Below, piece after piece: positions 25,629 to 34,249 of a stretch of DNA of 64,000 bases (position 1 is its first letter; each line of letters begins with the position of its first letter). The notes below the pieces were generated by a model. It was not told where the DNA came from, searched no databases, and saw nothing but the letters and a program-made list of their open reading frames with translations. Source of the DNA: Microbacterium sp. EST19A (GTDB lineage Bacteria; Actinomycetota; Actinomycetes; Actinomycetales; Microbacteriaceae); the NCBI RefSeq assembly GCF_019969685.1, contig NZ_JAHXYZ010000001.1, positions 1,054,001-1,118,000 of the forward strand. Direction: 5' to 3'. The translations under genes and the position numbers were made by a program.

Positions 25629-26927
25629 TCACCGGAAGCGGTCCGCCCGCTCCGCGTGGTACTCCGTGCGCTCGACTGCGACCGCCTCGCCGAGCGTCCC
25701 GAGATAGGCGCCGAGCGCGACGGCGCGCGGATCGTCGGATTCGTCGACCATCGACGCGGTCTCGAGATACGGCTCCCACCGGTGCGGCGCGAGCCCCATG
25801 TCCTGGATCCGCGCATCCGGATCGCCGACGCGGGTCGCGACGAAGCTGTCCGGCGAGCCGCTGCTCGCCGGTGATCCCCCGCCCGACAGGCTCCAGACCA
25901 CATCATCGGTGTGTGCCAGCTGCACGAGGAGCGTGTCGTCGCCCAGCATCGGCATCTTCGGGCTCCCGGCCGTCGCGACGAACTCGACGTCGAACGCGCT
26001 CTCCACGGCCAGGTGCGCCGCGATCATGCCCGACTGCGAGTGCGCGACCACGCCGATCGCGTCGCCGGAATCAGCACCGGCCGCCGCCAGAGCATCGAGA
26101 ACCGCTTGATACGACGCCGACCTCTCGCTCGAGTAGAGCTCGATGTTGGACTTCATGTCCCACGGTTCCGGACCGCCCATGTCCTGTGGCGCGAAGGTCT
26201 GCGTCCCCTTGAGATAGACCATGAACTTCGTGGAACCGTCCGCGAACGTGAGCTTCTCGACCGCCACCTGCGCGCTCGGGTCTTGCGGCATCCGTTGCAT
26301 CGATCCACGGAGGGTCGTCGGACCGGTAGCGGGCGTCGTCGACCGAACCGTCTTGAGGGCGATGGCCTCGGAGGTACCCGTCAGCCTGGTTCCCGGTTGC
26401 ACCACCCCGACGCGCGACGCGATCCCGACCATGGCACCGAGCATGAATATCGGCGGCAACCGGCCGTTCCAGTTCCACTGCGTCGCCAGCCCCTCGAACC
26501 GCTCCGCCCTCCACTGCGCCATCAGCTCATCGACCATCGGCTGGAGACGCGCGTCGGCGGCCAGCATCCGATCGATGCGCGCGAGCAGTTCGGGCGCTCC
26601 CGCCGCGCCCGTGACCGCGAGCGCCTCCGCCTCGGCGCGGAGTTCGACCACCTCGAAGGCGTCGGCCATGAGCAGCGTCTTCACGCCCGCATCCTCGGCG
26701 TCGGCCCGCATCCCGTCGATCTTCGCAGCGGACGTACGCAGCACATCGGTTCCGACCTCGTCGGCGAGTGAGAGCGTGCAGACGATCACATCCAGCGCTC
26801 TGCGGATCGCGGCGCGAGCCTCTTCGAACGGGACGGCGAGCGCCGCCACCCGAGCGCCGACGGCCCGCATCTGCTCCGTGTCGACGGCGATCGCGCCGCC
26901 GTGATCGATCTCGAGTTCCCCGCTCAT
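25629..26927 (-). CDS. Putative alpha/beta-hydrolase with N-terminal helical domain
   Basis: A 432-residue protein. The N-terminal 150 residues are helical and Ala/Glu-rich, with no signal peptide. Residues about 165-190 are hydrophobic ([19 protein letters not shown]). The C-terminal half resembles a serine hydrolase: [16 protein letters not shown] gives an S in a GxSxG-like turn, and [10 protein letters not shown] and LAHTDDVVW follow as in lipase-like folds. It overlaps the small upstream gene by four bases. The layout recalls T7SS/ESX-linked effector pairs, but no ESX machinery is seen. Exact family not recognised. Confidence 0.55.
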   Translation of the reverse strand: MSGELEIDHGGAIAVDTEQMRAVGARVAALAVPFEEARAAIRRALDVIVCTLSLADEVGTDVLRTSAAKIDGMRADAEDAGVKTLLMADAFEVVELRAEAEALAVTGAAGAPELLARIDRMLAADARLQPMVDELMAQWRAERFEGLATQWNWNGRLPPIFMLGAMVGIASRVGVVQPGTRLTGTSEAIALKTVRSTTPATGPTTLRGSMQRMPQDPSAQVAVEKLTFADGSTKFMVYLKGTQTFAPQDMGGPEPWDMKSNIELYSSERSASYQAVLDALAAAGADSGDAIGVVAHSQSGMIAAHLAVESAFDVEFVATAGSPKMPMLGDDTLLVQLAHTDDVVWSLSGGGSPASSGSPDSFVATRVGDPDARIQDMGLAPHRWEPYLETASMVDESDDPRAVALGAYLGTLGEAVAVERTEYHAERADRFR

Positions 26928-27187
26928 CCTGCGGCCACTCCTTCCAGCTCCCACGTCTTCGCGCGAAGGGTGAACAGGTGGCCGCTCGCGAGGCGCTGCA
27001 TCTCCTCGAGGAGCTCGTGCAAGGCGCGGACGCCGTCGGATCGCCAGGTCGTGTCGTCGACGAGACCCACCAGCGACGCGCCCGCGTCCTCGAGGGCGCC
27101 CATCGCCGCTCGGAGTTCTCGGAGGGCGGCCAGCCGCGCCCAGGCATCGTCGACAGTGCCGGTCTCGATGTTCATCAGGGGGTGCAT
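26924..27187 (-). CDS. Small helical protein, possibly WXG100-like partner of the hydrolase
   Basis: An 87-residue protein of two predicted helices separated by DDTTWRSDGVRAL. The W-x-x-D-G turn between helices and the length are like WXG100/ESAT-6 secreted proteins, although W-x-G itself is not exact. There is no signal peptide. It is translated together with the 432-residue hydrolase-like protein. This would fit an export chaperone or partner; the similarity is weak and other helical hairpin proteins are possible. Confidence 0.5.
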   Translation of the reverse strand: MHPLMNIETGTVDDAWARLAALRELRAAMGALEDAGASLVGLVDDTTWRSDGVRALHELLEEMQRLASGHLFTLRAKTWELEGVAAG

Positions 27188-27331
27188 GGGTCCAGCATCC
27201 GTGCTCCGAGACGCTCCGCCGGGCCGGATTCATCCGTCCGGTGGACAGAAAACCGCTCACCCGCGCTGTGCAGGGATCGTGGAACGCCGGGCCCGCTGTG
27301 CAGGACCGCCGCCGACCGGCAGAATAGACGG

Positions 27332-27871
27332 GTGACATCCCCGGTGGCCTTCCGCGTGATCTTCGTCTGCACGGGGAACATCTGCCGCTCTCCCATGGCA
27401 GAGGTCGTCTTCCGTGACCTCGCCGAGCGCCAGGGCCTGGGGTCCCGCATCATCTCGCGGAGCGCCGGGACCGGCGACTGGCACCTCGGCGAGCGCGCCG
27501 ACCACCGCACGATCGACTCCCTCGAGCGGCACGGCTACGACGGATCGCAGCATCGTGCGCGGCAGTTCACCGCGGCATCCTTCGCCGACAACGATCTCGT
27601 GGTCGCGCTCGACCGCACCCATGAGCGGATCCTCCGCGAATGGGCACGCGACGAGGACGAAGAGGGCAAGGTCACGCTCCTTCTCGCCTTCGACCCGAAC
27701 GCGTCGACCCACGACGTGCCCGATCCGTACTACGCCGGCGCCGAAATGTTCGATTCGGTGCTCGGTATGATTGAGGCGGCGACGCGGGGCCTGTTCCGCC
27801 AGCTCGAGCCCGCTCTTCGTCTCCCCCGCACGCCCCGGACTTCCGGGGCCTCATCAGGAGGAATCCCCTGA
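27332..27871 (+). CDS. Low-molecular-weight protein-tyrosine phosphatase
   Basis: A 179-residue enzyme starting at GTG. The P-loop VCTGNICRSP has the nucleophile Cys13 and Arg19, and DPYY near residue 132 holds the general acid Asp. It dephosphorylates tyrosine in proteins or small molecules. Its stop overlaps a CTG start of purB. A -10-like AGAATA lies six bases upstream of the GTG, so it may be leaderless. Confidence 0.87.
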   Translation: MTSPVAFRVIFVCTGNICRSPMAEVVFRDLAERQGLGSRIISRSAGTGDWHLGERADHRTIDSLERHGYDGSQHRARQFTAASFADNDLVVALDRTHERILREWARDEDEEGKVTLLLAFDPNASTHDVPDPYYAGAEMFDSVLGMIEAATRGLFRQLEPALRLPRTPRTSGASSGGIP

Positions 27872-29250
27872 CTTTCCAGCCTTCGCTTCCGCCGCAGCCC
27901 CTGAGCCCGCTCGACGGCCGTTACCGCGGCGCCGTGACCGGACTCGCCGACTTCCTCTCCGAGGCCGGCCTGAATCGCGCGCGAGTCGAGGTCGAGGTGG
28001 AGTGGCTGATCGCCCTCACCGACCGCTCGCTGTTCGAGACGTCCCCGCTGTCGGATGCCGACAAGGAGCGCCTGCGCGCCCTGTACCGCGACTTCGGGCA
28101 GGCCGAGATCGACTGGCTGGCCGAGAAGGAAGCCGTCACTCAGCACGACGTCAAGGCCATCGAGTACCTCGTGCGCGACCGCCTCTCGACGCTGGGTCTC
28201 GATGCCATCGCCGAACTCACGCATTTCGCGTGCACCAGCGAGGACATCAACTCCGCGTCGTACGCGCTCACCGTCAAGCGCGCGGTGGAGCAGGTCTGGC
28301 TGCCTGCGCTGGACGGTGTGATCGCGAAGCTCCGCGAACTCGCCGTCGAGCACGCAGACGCCGCGATGCTCTCCCGCACGCACGGACAGCCCGCGACCCC
28401 GTCGACCATGGGCAAGGAGATCGCCGTCTTCGCCTGGCGTCTCGAGCGCGTGCGCGGCCAGATCGCGGCATCCGACTACCTCGCCAAATTCTCCGGCGCG
28501 ACCGGCACCTGGTCGGCGCACCTCGCCGCCGACCCCGACGCCGACTGGCCGACCATCGCCCGCGAGTACATCGAGGGCCTCGGGCTCGGCTTCAACGTGC
28601 TCACCACGCAGATCGAGTCGCACGACTGGCAGGTCGAGCTCTACGACCGGGTGCGTCACGCCGGCGGCATCCTGCACAACCTCGCCACCGACATCTGGAC
28701 CTACATCTCGCTGGGCTACTTCGCGCAGATCCCGGTCGCCGGGGCCACCGGCTCGTCGACGATGCCGCACAAGATCAACCCGATCCGGTTCGAGAACGCC
28801 GAGGCGAACCTCGAGATCTCGGGTGCCCTGTTCGCCTCGCTCGGCCAGACCCTGGTCACCAGCCGACTGCAGCGCGACCTGACCGACTCGACCACGCAGC
28901 GCAACATCGGTGTCGCCTTCGGGCACTCGCAGCTCGCGCTCGACAACCTGCGTCGCGGTCTGAACGCGATCTCGCTGTCGCGCGATGTGCTGCTCGCCGA
29001 TCTGGACGTGAACTGGGAGGTCCTCGCCGAGGCTATCCAGACCGTCATCCGGGCAGAGGTCGTCGCCGGTCGGTCGACCATCAGCGACCCGTACGCCCTG
29101 CTCAAGGAGCTCACGCGCGGTCACCGCGTCGGCGGCGCGGATCTCGCCGCCTTCGTCGAGGGTCTCGAGATCGGCGATGCCGCGAAGCAGCGTCTGCTCG
29201 CGCTGACGCCCGCGACCTACACGGGCATCGCTGAGCGCCTCGCGAAGTGA
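27868..29250 (+). CDS. purB: Adenylosuccinate lyase, CTG start
   Basis: A 460-residue fumarase-superfamily enzyme that makes AMP and AICAR from their succinyl precursors. The conserved beginning PLSPLDGRYRG lies upstream of the first GTG or ATG (27934), so the start must be the CTG at 27868. AGGAGG at 27856-27861 is at the right distance, and CTGA overlaps the phosphatase stop. Other landmarks are TSEDINS, RTHGQPATPSTMGKE, the signature SSTMPHKINPIRFEN and NIGVAFGHS. It is followed by a DivIVA-like gene in GTGA overlap. Confidence 0.9.
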   Translation: MTFQPSLPPQPLSPLDGRYRGAVTGLADFLSEAGLNRARVEVEVEWLIALTDRSLFETSPLSDADKERLRALYRDFGQAEIDWLAEKEAVTQHDVKAIEYLVRDRLSTLGLDAIAELTHFACTSEDINSASYALTVKRAVEQVWLPALDGVIAKLRELAVEHADAAMLSRTHGQPATPSTMGKEIAVFAWRLERVRGQIAASDYLAKFSGATGTWSAHLAADPDADWPTIAREYIEGLGLGFNVLTTQIESHDWQVELYDRVRHAGGILHNLATDIWTYISLGYFAQIPVAGATGSSTMPHKINPIRFENAEANLEISGALFASLGQTLVTSRLQRDLTDSTTQRNIGVAFGHSQLALDNLRRGLNAISLSRDVLLADLDVNWEVLAEAIQTVIRAEVVAGRSTISDPYALLKELTRGHRVGGADLAAFVEGLEIGDAAKQRLLALTPATYTGIAERLAK

Positions 29251-29531
29251 CCTCCACCCCGCAGCTCCGCGTCGAGGACGTGACAGCGGAGGGAATCCGC
29301 CTCCGCCGGATCGGCACGCGCTTCGACGTCGCCGATGTCGACCGATTCCTCGGCGAATGCCGCGCGGCGCTGAAGGGGCGAGAAGCGGGGAGGCCGTCGA
29401 CCCTGCGCGGCGACGACGTCGTCGTCCGTCAGTTCGAGGTCGCGACGATGTTCGCACCCGGCTATGACGCGGACGCGGTCGATGACCTGCTCGACCGAGT
29501 CGTGATCCGGCTGCGGGAACTCGGCGCGTAG
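29247..29531 (+). CDS. Short DivIVA-domain protein
   Basis: A 94-residue protein with two copies of the DivIVA N-terminal pattern: GIRLRRIGTRFDVADVDRFLG and TMFAPGYDADAVDDLLDRV. DivIVA (Wag31) proteins bind curved membrane; this one lacks the long coiled coil and is a short form common next to housekeeping genes in actinobacteria. GTG start overlaps the purB stop. Role unknown. Confidence 0.7.
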   Translation: MTSTPQLRVEDVTAEGIRLRRIGTRFDVADVDRFLGECRAALKGREAGRPSTLRGDDVVVRQFEVATMFAPGYDADAVDDLLDRVVIRLRELGA

Positions 29532-29534
29532 GAC

Positions 29535-30995
29535 TCAGTTCTCGGTGACGTGCACGTCGTCGACCTCGCCGGAGTACTCGGGCGCCGGGTCCTTCGGCAT
29601 GAAGGCGGCGGCGACGAGCGTGAGCACGGCGGTCACCGCGACAGCCACGAACACCCAGACGGATGCCGAGATGATCGTGTCGGGGTCTCCGGGTCCGCGT
29701 CCCTGAGCGATCACGGAGTTGGAGATCGCCCCGAAGACGGCGACGCCGACCGCACTGCCCGCCGATCGCGCGAACGCGTTCATGCCGGTGACGGCCCCGC
29801 GCTCTCCCCATCCGACCGAGGCCTGCGCCGCGATCAGGGTCGGGGCGGCGCTCCACCCCAGTCCGAATCCGAGCAGGAAGGCGACTCCGGCGATGACGAA
29901 CGGGTTCGGCCATGGCGAGACCACGGCCAGTGCGATCGCGGCCACCGTGGCGATGCTCATCCCGATGAGCGTGGTGCGTCGGAAGCCGATCCGCAGGTAG
30001 AGCCGGCCCGCGTTCGCCGCAGCGAGCGGCCAGCCGAGCGTCAGTGCCGCGACCGCCAGTCCGGAGAGCAGGGGCGCGATGCCGATGGACCCTTCGAGGT
30101 ACGCCGGAGCGAAGCTCGTGACGCCGATCATCAGGGCGCCGACACCGAGTGAGACGATCGTCGTCGTGAGGATCAGCCGCCGGCGCGCGAGACGCAGGTC
30201 GACGATCGGCTCCGGCGTGCGGCGCTCGACGAGCACGAATCCTGCGAGCGCGAGGACGCCGACGCCGAAGCACAGCGCGCTCTGCGCCGAGATCCACGCC
30301 CAGGCGTTGCCGCCCTCCAGCAGTCCGAGGATGATCCCCGTCAGCCCGACGGTGAGCAGCACCGCTCCGGCGTAGTCGATGCGGTGCCGCTGCGTCTGCT
30401 TCTTCTCGTGGTATTTGCGCAGCAGCATCCATCCGGCGATCAGGCAGAGCGGGATGTTGACCCAGAAGATCCACCGCCACGCCTCGAGCTGCGCGAAGAC
30501 GCCGCCGAGCGCCGGGCCGACGACCGACGACACCGCCCACACGCTCGCGACATAGCCCTGCACCTTGGCGCGTTCGGCCACGGTGTAGATGTCGCCGACG
30601 ATGGTCATCGCCATCGGCGCGACCGCGCCGGCGCCGAGACCCTGGATGACGCGGAAGGCGATGAGGGCGGGCATGCTCCAGGCGAAACCGCAGAGGATCG
30701 AGCCGAGCAGGAACAGGGCGATGCCGAGCAGGATGATCGGCTTCCGCCCGACGGTGTCGGCGAACCGCGAATAGATCGGCACGCTCACGGCCTGCGCCAG
30801 CAGGTACACCGAGAACAGCCACGGGAACTGCTGATAGCTGCCGAGCTCGCGCACGATGCTGGGCACCGCCGTCGCGAGGATCGTCGCGTCGATGGCGATG
30901 AGGCCGGTGGCGAGCATGAGCGCACCGAGGATCGGCCCGCGTGCCGAGCGCAGTCCGATGGAGGCGCGGTCGACGGAGGCAGTCACTCTAGGCAC
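29535..30995 (-). CDS. MFS efflux transporter, DHA2/EmrB type
   Basis: A 486-residue transporter with about 14 membrane segments. The A-motif-like GRKPIILLG and the C-motif-like VVGPALGGVFAQLEAWRWIFW (split: VVGPALGG, WRWIFW) fit drug:proton antiporters. It begins at GTG 30995 with GAGAAGGG upstream. It may be cotranscribed with two small membrane protein genes upstream. Substrate unknown. Confidence 0.82.
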   Translation of the reverse strand: MPRVTASVDRASIGLRSARGPILGALMLATGLIAIDATILATAVPSIVRELGSYQQFPWLFSVYLLAQAVSVPIYSRFADTVGRKPIILLGIALFLLGSILCGFAWSMPALIAFRVIQGLGAGAVAPMAMTIVGDIYTVAERAKVQGYVASVWAVSSVVGPALGGVFAQLEAWRWIFWVNIPLCLIAGWMLLRKYHEKKQTQRHRIDYAGAVLLTVGLTGIILGLLEGGNAWAWISAQSALCFGVGVLALAGFVLVERRTPEPIVDLRLARRRLILTTTIVSLGVGALMIGVTSFAPAYLEGSIGIAPLLSGLAVAALTLGWPLAAANAGRLYLRIGFRRTTLIGMSIATVAAIALAVVSPWPNPFVIAGVAFLLGFGLGWSAAPTLIAAQASVGWGERGAVTGMNAFARSAGSAVGVAVFGAISNSVIAQGRGPGDPDTIISASVWVFVAVAVTAVLTLVAAAFMPKDPAPEYSGEVDDVHVTEN

Positions 30996-31035
30996 AAGCC
31001 CTTCTCACGCGCGACTATTCCGGATCGCGCGATCG

Positions 31036-31389
31036 TCAGGACGAGGATGCGGGGCCGGGCTTCTCGGAACCCGCATCGTCACCGGACTCCGGGTCGTACA
31101 GAACCGGACGGTCGATCGTCTTGGTGACGTCGGCCGGATCGACCGCGAGGATCAGCATCGCGAGGATCAGCAGCGTCGCGATGAAGGCGGCACCGCCGAC
31201 GACGAGACCGAGCGCCACCGGGGTGAGGCCGTCGTAGTTGCCGTTCGCGATCGCCGCGTTCACGCGTGCGGTGAAGGCGCCGGTCGAGACCAGAGTGACG
31301 ATCATGGCGAAGACGCCGCAGGCCAGGGCGATCCCGAGCAGATGCAGGGGCCGCAGGATGTCCCGGCGGGTGGGCTTCTCGTCGCTCAT
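31036..31389 (-). CDS. Two-helix membrane protein
   Basis: A 117-residue protein with hydrophobic segments at about residues 14-37 and 57-82, a short polar N-terminus and an acidic C-terminal tail. I recognise no family. Its ATG overlaps the upstream DUF308-like gene by four bases, so both are translated together, and an MFS pump gene follows 40 bases later. Confidence 0.65.
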   Translation of the reverse strand: MSDEKPTRRDILRPLHLLGIALACGVFAMIVTLVSTGAFTARVNAAIANGNYDGLTPVALGLVVGGAAFIATLLILAMLILAVDPADVTKTIDRPVLYDPESGDDAGSEKPGPASSS

Positions 31390-32069
31390 CGGTCTCCTCC
31401 GCGCTCGGCCGGCGTGGCGCTCTGGTCGGTGACGGATGCCGCGGGGCCGTCGACCGCGTCGACCACCGGCAGGTCGCCTGCGGCATCCCTCCGCTTCGGC
31501 GTGAGGCCGGCGATGCCGAGGAAGACCGCGACGATGGCGGCGTAGCCGCCGAACATGCCCACACCGAGGATGATGCCGGAGAGCAGGAACGTGCCGGCCT
31601 CGTCGATCGTGTACTCCTGGAGGAATCCGGCCGGGATCAGCAGCAGGACGATGCCCAGGAGGATGCCGAAGGCGCCGACCGTGATCGCATCCCGCGCGAG
31701 CGGGTCGGCGGTGCGGCGCGCACGGAAGCCGGCCAGGAGTTCGATGCCGCCGCTGAGGATCGCCCAGACCGAGACGACGACGAAGAAGAGGTCATCCGTG
31801 CGCCAGGCCGGGACGCCGCTCGTCATGCCGGCGACGACGCCGAGCGCGCCGAGGAGCACGTACGACCAGCGGGAGCCCTTCGGCACCACCAGCCAGGCCG
31901 CGAGAAACTGGACCAGGGCGGTGACGAGGACGAATCCGCTGAAGACCGAGAGGCCGACCGGAGCCGAGTGGTCGGAGGAGAACGTGATCATCACCGCGGC
32001 GATGGCTGCGAAGAGCGCGCGCAGCAGTTGCACGTGTCGCACGGTGAATGCGCGGGCAGGGGCAGACAT
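31386..32069 (-). CDS. DUF308/HdeD-like membrane protein
   Basis: A 227-residue protein with about six hydrophobic segments, LSGGIELLAGFRARR in the middle, and LLSGIILGVGMFGGYAAI near the end, as in DUF308 (HdeD-like) proteins. The ATG at 32069 is chosen because the frame upstream is not protein-like and a TAGACT -10 lies about 30 bases upstream. Function unknown; HdeD in enterobacteria is linked to acid stress. Confidence 0.68.
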   Translation of the reverse strand: MSAPARAFTVRHVQLLRALFAAIAAVMITFSSDHSAPVGLSVFSGFVLVTALVQFLAAWLVVPKGSRWSYVLLGALGVVAGMTSGVPAWRTDDLFFVVVSVWAILSGGIELLAGFRARRTADPLARDAITVGAFGILLGIVLLLIPAGFLQEYTIDEAGTFLLSGIILGVGMFGGYAAIVAVFLGIAGLTPKRRDAAGDLPVVDAVDGPAASVTDQSATPAERGGDR

Positions 32070-32374
32070 GAAGATCCAGGGTCCTCCGGGGTGTTCCTCC
32101 CAGTCTACGCGGGGGCGCGGAGCGGTCGCGTCGGAGGGCACGGGAGGGTGTTCGTGAAGCCCGGTGGATCTCCCCAGATCGATCACCGGGCTTCACGACG
32201 AACGCAGCAAGGGGGCGTCACTGCGTCGGACTGGTCGTGCGCAAGGTCGGGCACCCTGCCCTTCGACGACACAGCCGAGCGACCTCACTCGCCCACCCGG
32301 TCCCCTGAGGTGTGCGTGTGCGGTCGTATGCTCACTCTAGGGTTTTCACTTTCACATACCGGAGGGGGCGTGTG
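32070..32374. other. Divergent intergenic region with a long inverted repeat
   Basis: This 305-base region lies between the DUF308 gene and the HTH gene. It holds a -10-like TAGACT for the leftward gene, a perfect 15-bp inverted repeat (32152-32166 with 32184-32198), and a TATGCT -10 candidate near 32327 for the rightward gene. I see no gene in it. Confidence 0.5.
32152..32198. repeat. Perfect 15-bp inverted repeat
   Basis: TCGTGAAGCCCGGTG and its exact complement CACCGGGCTTCACGA flank a 17-base loop. No T-run follows either arm, and it stands between divergent genes, so it is not an obvious terminator. It could be an operator or an RNA hairpin. Confidence 0.6.
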
Positions 32375-33307
32375 ATGAGTTTCGAATATGACGATCGAGG
32401 GCTTTCCTCGGACGCGTTCGCCGGTGCTCTTCGCGATGCGATCAACGCGAAGGACGTCACGCTCTCGTGGCTCCAGAAGCAGCTCAAGCACCGCGGGAAC
32501 CGCGTCTCGATCGCCACGCTCAGCTACTGGCGCTCCGGCGCCCGCCGCCCGGAGGGCGTGCAGTCGCTCGCGGCACTGGCCGACATCGAGGAGCTGCTGG
32601 GGCTCGACGAAGGAGACCTCAGCCGTCAGCTGCCGTCCACGAAACGCACCGGACCGCTCGGGCCGACCCAGTTCCCGATCGACCAGCAGGACATCGAGAA
32701 GGCCGTCAAGGATGCCTACGCCGCGCTCGGCGCCGCCTATCCCGATACGTCGCGCGAGGTGACCACCCACTCCGTGACGGATGTCGACGCTCAGGGCAAC
32801 GTGTCGTTCTGCAGCACCCGGAGCGTCCTGCAGGCGACGTCCGGCACGATGACCGCGACGCCGTTCCTCGAGCTGACCCCCGGGCTCCCCACGCCCGCGC
32901 CGATCTTCCGCGCGGTGTCCGGCGGGCGGATCGCCGGTACGTACTCGCACGGCGCCGGCGAGGTCCACGGCGTGCTGTTCGAGCTCGACGCCCCGCTGAC
33001 CGCTCCCGACACGACGATGGTCGAATGGTCGGTCGCCTACCCGCCCGATTACCCGGCGACGCGGGAGACCGGCCATGCCGTCGCGCGCCAGTGCCGGGAA
33101 CTCCTGGTCTGGGTGCGATTCCATCCGGATGCCCTGCCGGACTGGTGCGAGGAGCGGGTGTCGACCCCATCGGGCGTCACGGTCACCCCGGTGTCGCCCG
33201 GCGGCGGCGGGTCCGTGCATCTGGTGCATCGGGCGTTCGGTCCGGGTGCCGTCGAGCTGCTGTGGGGATACGGTCCCCGCGAGCCCGTGGGCGATCAGCC
33301 CGGCTGA
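32375..33307 (+). CDS. HTH (XRE-like) protein with large C-terminal domain
   Basis: A 310-residue protein. Residues 15-75 look like an XRE-type helix-turn-helix with the specific pattern LSYWRSGARRPEGVQSLAALADIEELLGL. The remaining 230 residues (VTTHSVTDVDAQGN, TPFLELTPGLP, GVLFELDAPL, VWVRFHPDALP) appear to be a beta-rich domain of no family I recognise. It is preceded by GGAGGGGG. Its last 13 bases overlap the end of the convergent sulfurtransferase gene. Possibly a regulator; targets unknown. Confidence 0.6.
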   Translation: MSFEYDDRGLSSDAFAGALRDAINAKDVTLSWLQKQLKHRGNRVSIATLSYWRSGARRPEGVQSLAALADIEELLGLDEGDLSRQLPSTKRTGPLGPTQFPIDQQDIEKAVKDAYAALGAAYPDTSREVTTHSVTDVDAQGNVSFCSTRSVLQATSGTMTATPFLELTPGLPTPAPIFRAVSGGRIAGTYSHGAGEVHGVLFELDAPLTAPDTTMVEWSVAYPPDYPATRETGHAVARQCRELLVWVRFHPDALPDWCEERVSTPSGVTVTPVSPGGGGSVHLVHRAFGPGAVELLWGYGPREPVGDQPG

Positions 33308-34134
33308 TCACCCGTCGCGACCGGGCGCCCCGGCGTGTTCGACCACTGGCTCCACGACCCGGGGAACACCTTCGCGTCGATGCCGACCTCGCTGAGGATC
33401 AGGGCCGTGTGCGCCGCGGTGACTCCGGATCCGCAGTACGCGGCGACGGAGGCCCCCGGGGTCACGCCGACAGCGGCGAAGTTCGCGCGGACGGTCTCCG
33501 GATCGAGCAGTCGCCCCTCGGCGTCGAGATGCAGCATCGTCGGAAGGTTGCGGGCGCCGGGGATGTGGCCGGCGGCGGGATCGAGCGGCTCGGTCTCGCC
33601 GCGGTAGCGCTCCGGGGCCCGCACATCGAGCAGGACGCCGGATGCCGGGAACGCGGCCGCTTCGTCGATGGAGAGTGCGTCGCGTCCGATGTCGTCGAGC
33701 ACGACGTCGCCGGTCTCGGGTGACACCTCGTCGGTCGCGACGTCGAGGCCGGCGGCCTTCCAGGCGCGCAGCCCGCCGTCGAGCACCCGCACGTCGACGC
33801 CGGCCTGACGGAGGAGCCACCAGGCACGCGATGCGGCGGTGCTCTTGGCGTCGTCGTAGGCGACCACGATGTCTCCGGTGCGGACGCCCCAGCGGCGTGC
33901 GGCCGTCTGCAGGGTCTCGGTCGACGGCAGCGGGTGCCGCCCCTCGGAGGGCTCTCCGTGCGTGGAGAGCTCGGTGTCGAGCGACGCGAACACCGCGCCG
34001 GGGATGTGCCCGGTCAGGTAGTCGTCGTGTCCGGCCTCCGGACGGTCGAGCCGCCACCGCACGTCGATCACCCGGACCGGTGCGCCCTGGGCGAGGAGGT
34101 CCTTCAACTCGTTCACGCTCACGAAACTGCTCAT
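33295..34134 (-). CDS. Two-domain rhodanese-type sulfurtransferase
   Basis: A 279-residue protein with two rhodanese domains. The first (VRVIDVRWRLDRPEAGHDDY, GHIPGAVF) is inactive; the second carries the Cys loop AYCGSGVTAAHTAL. The CGSGV loop is of the 3-mercaptopyruvate sulfurtransferase kind (SseA-like), though thiosulfate is possible. Cytoplasmic. It converges with and overlaps the HTH gene. Confidence 0.85.
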   Translation of the reverse strand: MSSFVSVNELKDLLAQGAPVRVIDVRWRLDRPEAGHDDYLTGHIPGAVFASLDTELSTHGEPSEGRHPLPSTETLQTAARRWGVRTGDIVVAYDDAKSTAASRAWWLLRQAGVDVRVLDGGLRAWKAAGLDVATDEVSPETGDVVLDDIGRDALSIDEAAAFPASGVLLDVRAPERYRGETEPLDPAAGHIPGARNLPTMLHLDAEGRLLDPETVRANFAAVGVTPGASVAAYCGSGVTAAHTALILSEVGIDAKVFPGSWSQWSNTPGRPVATGDQPG

Positions 34135-34249
34135 CCTCCGAGGCTAGCGAGTCGGCCGCGGCATCCGCCCGCCCCCGTCTTCTCGCGTCACGATTCGTCG
34201 GCGACCCCGGGCGATAGGCTCGATCCGGCAACGTCGAGAAAGGGCTGCG

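Noticed and set aside
27730-30822. 1030-codon minus-strand frame over purB and the MFS gene
   Set aside because: It is antisense to purB and out of frame with the MFS gene; the product is Arg-rich and low in complexity.
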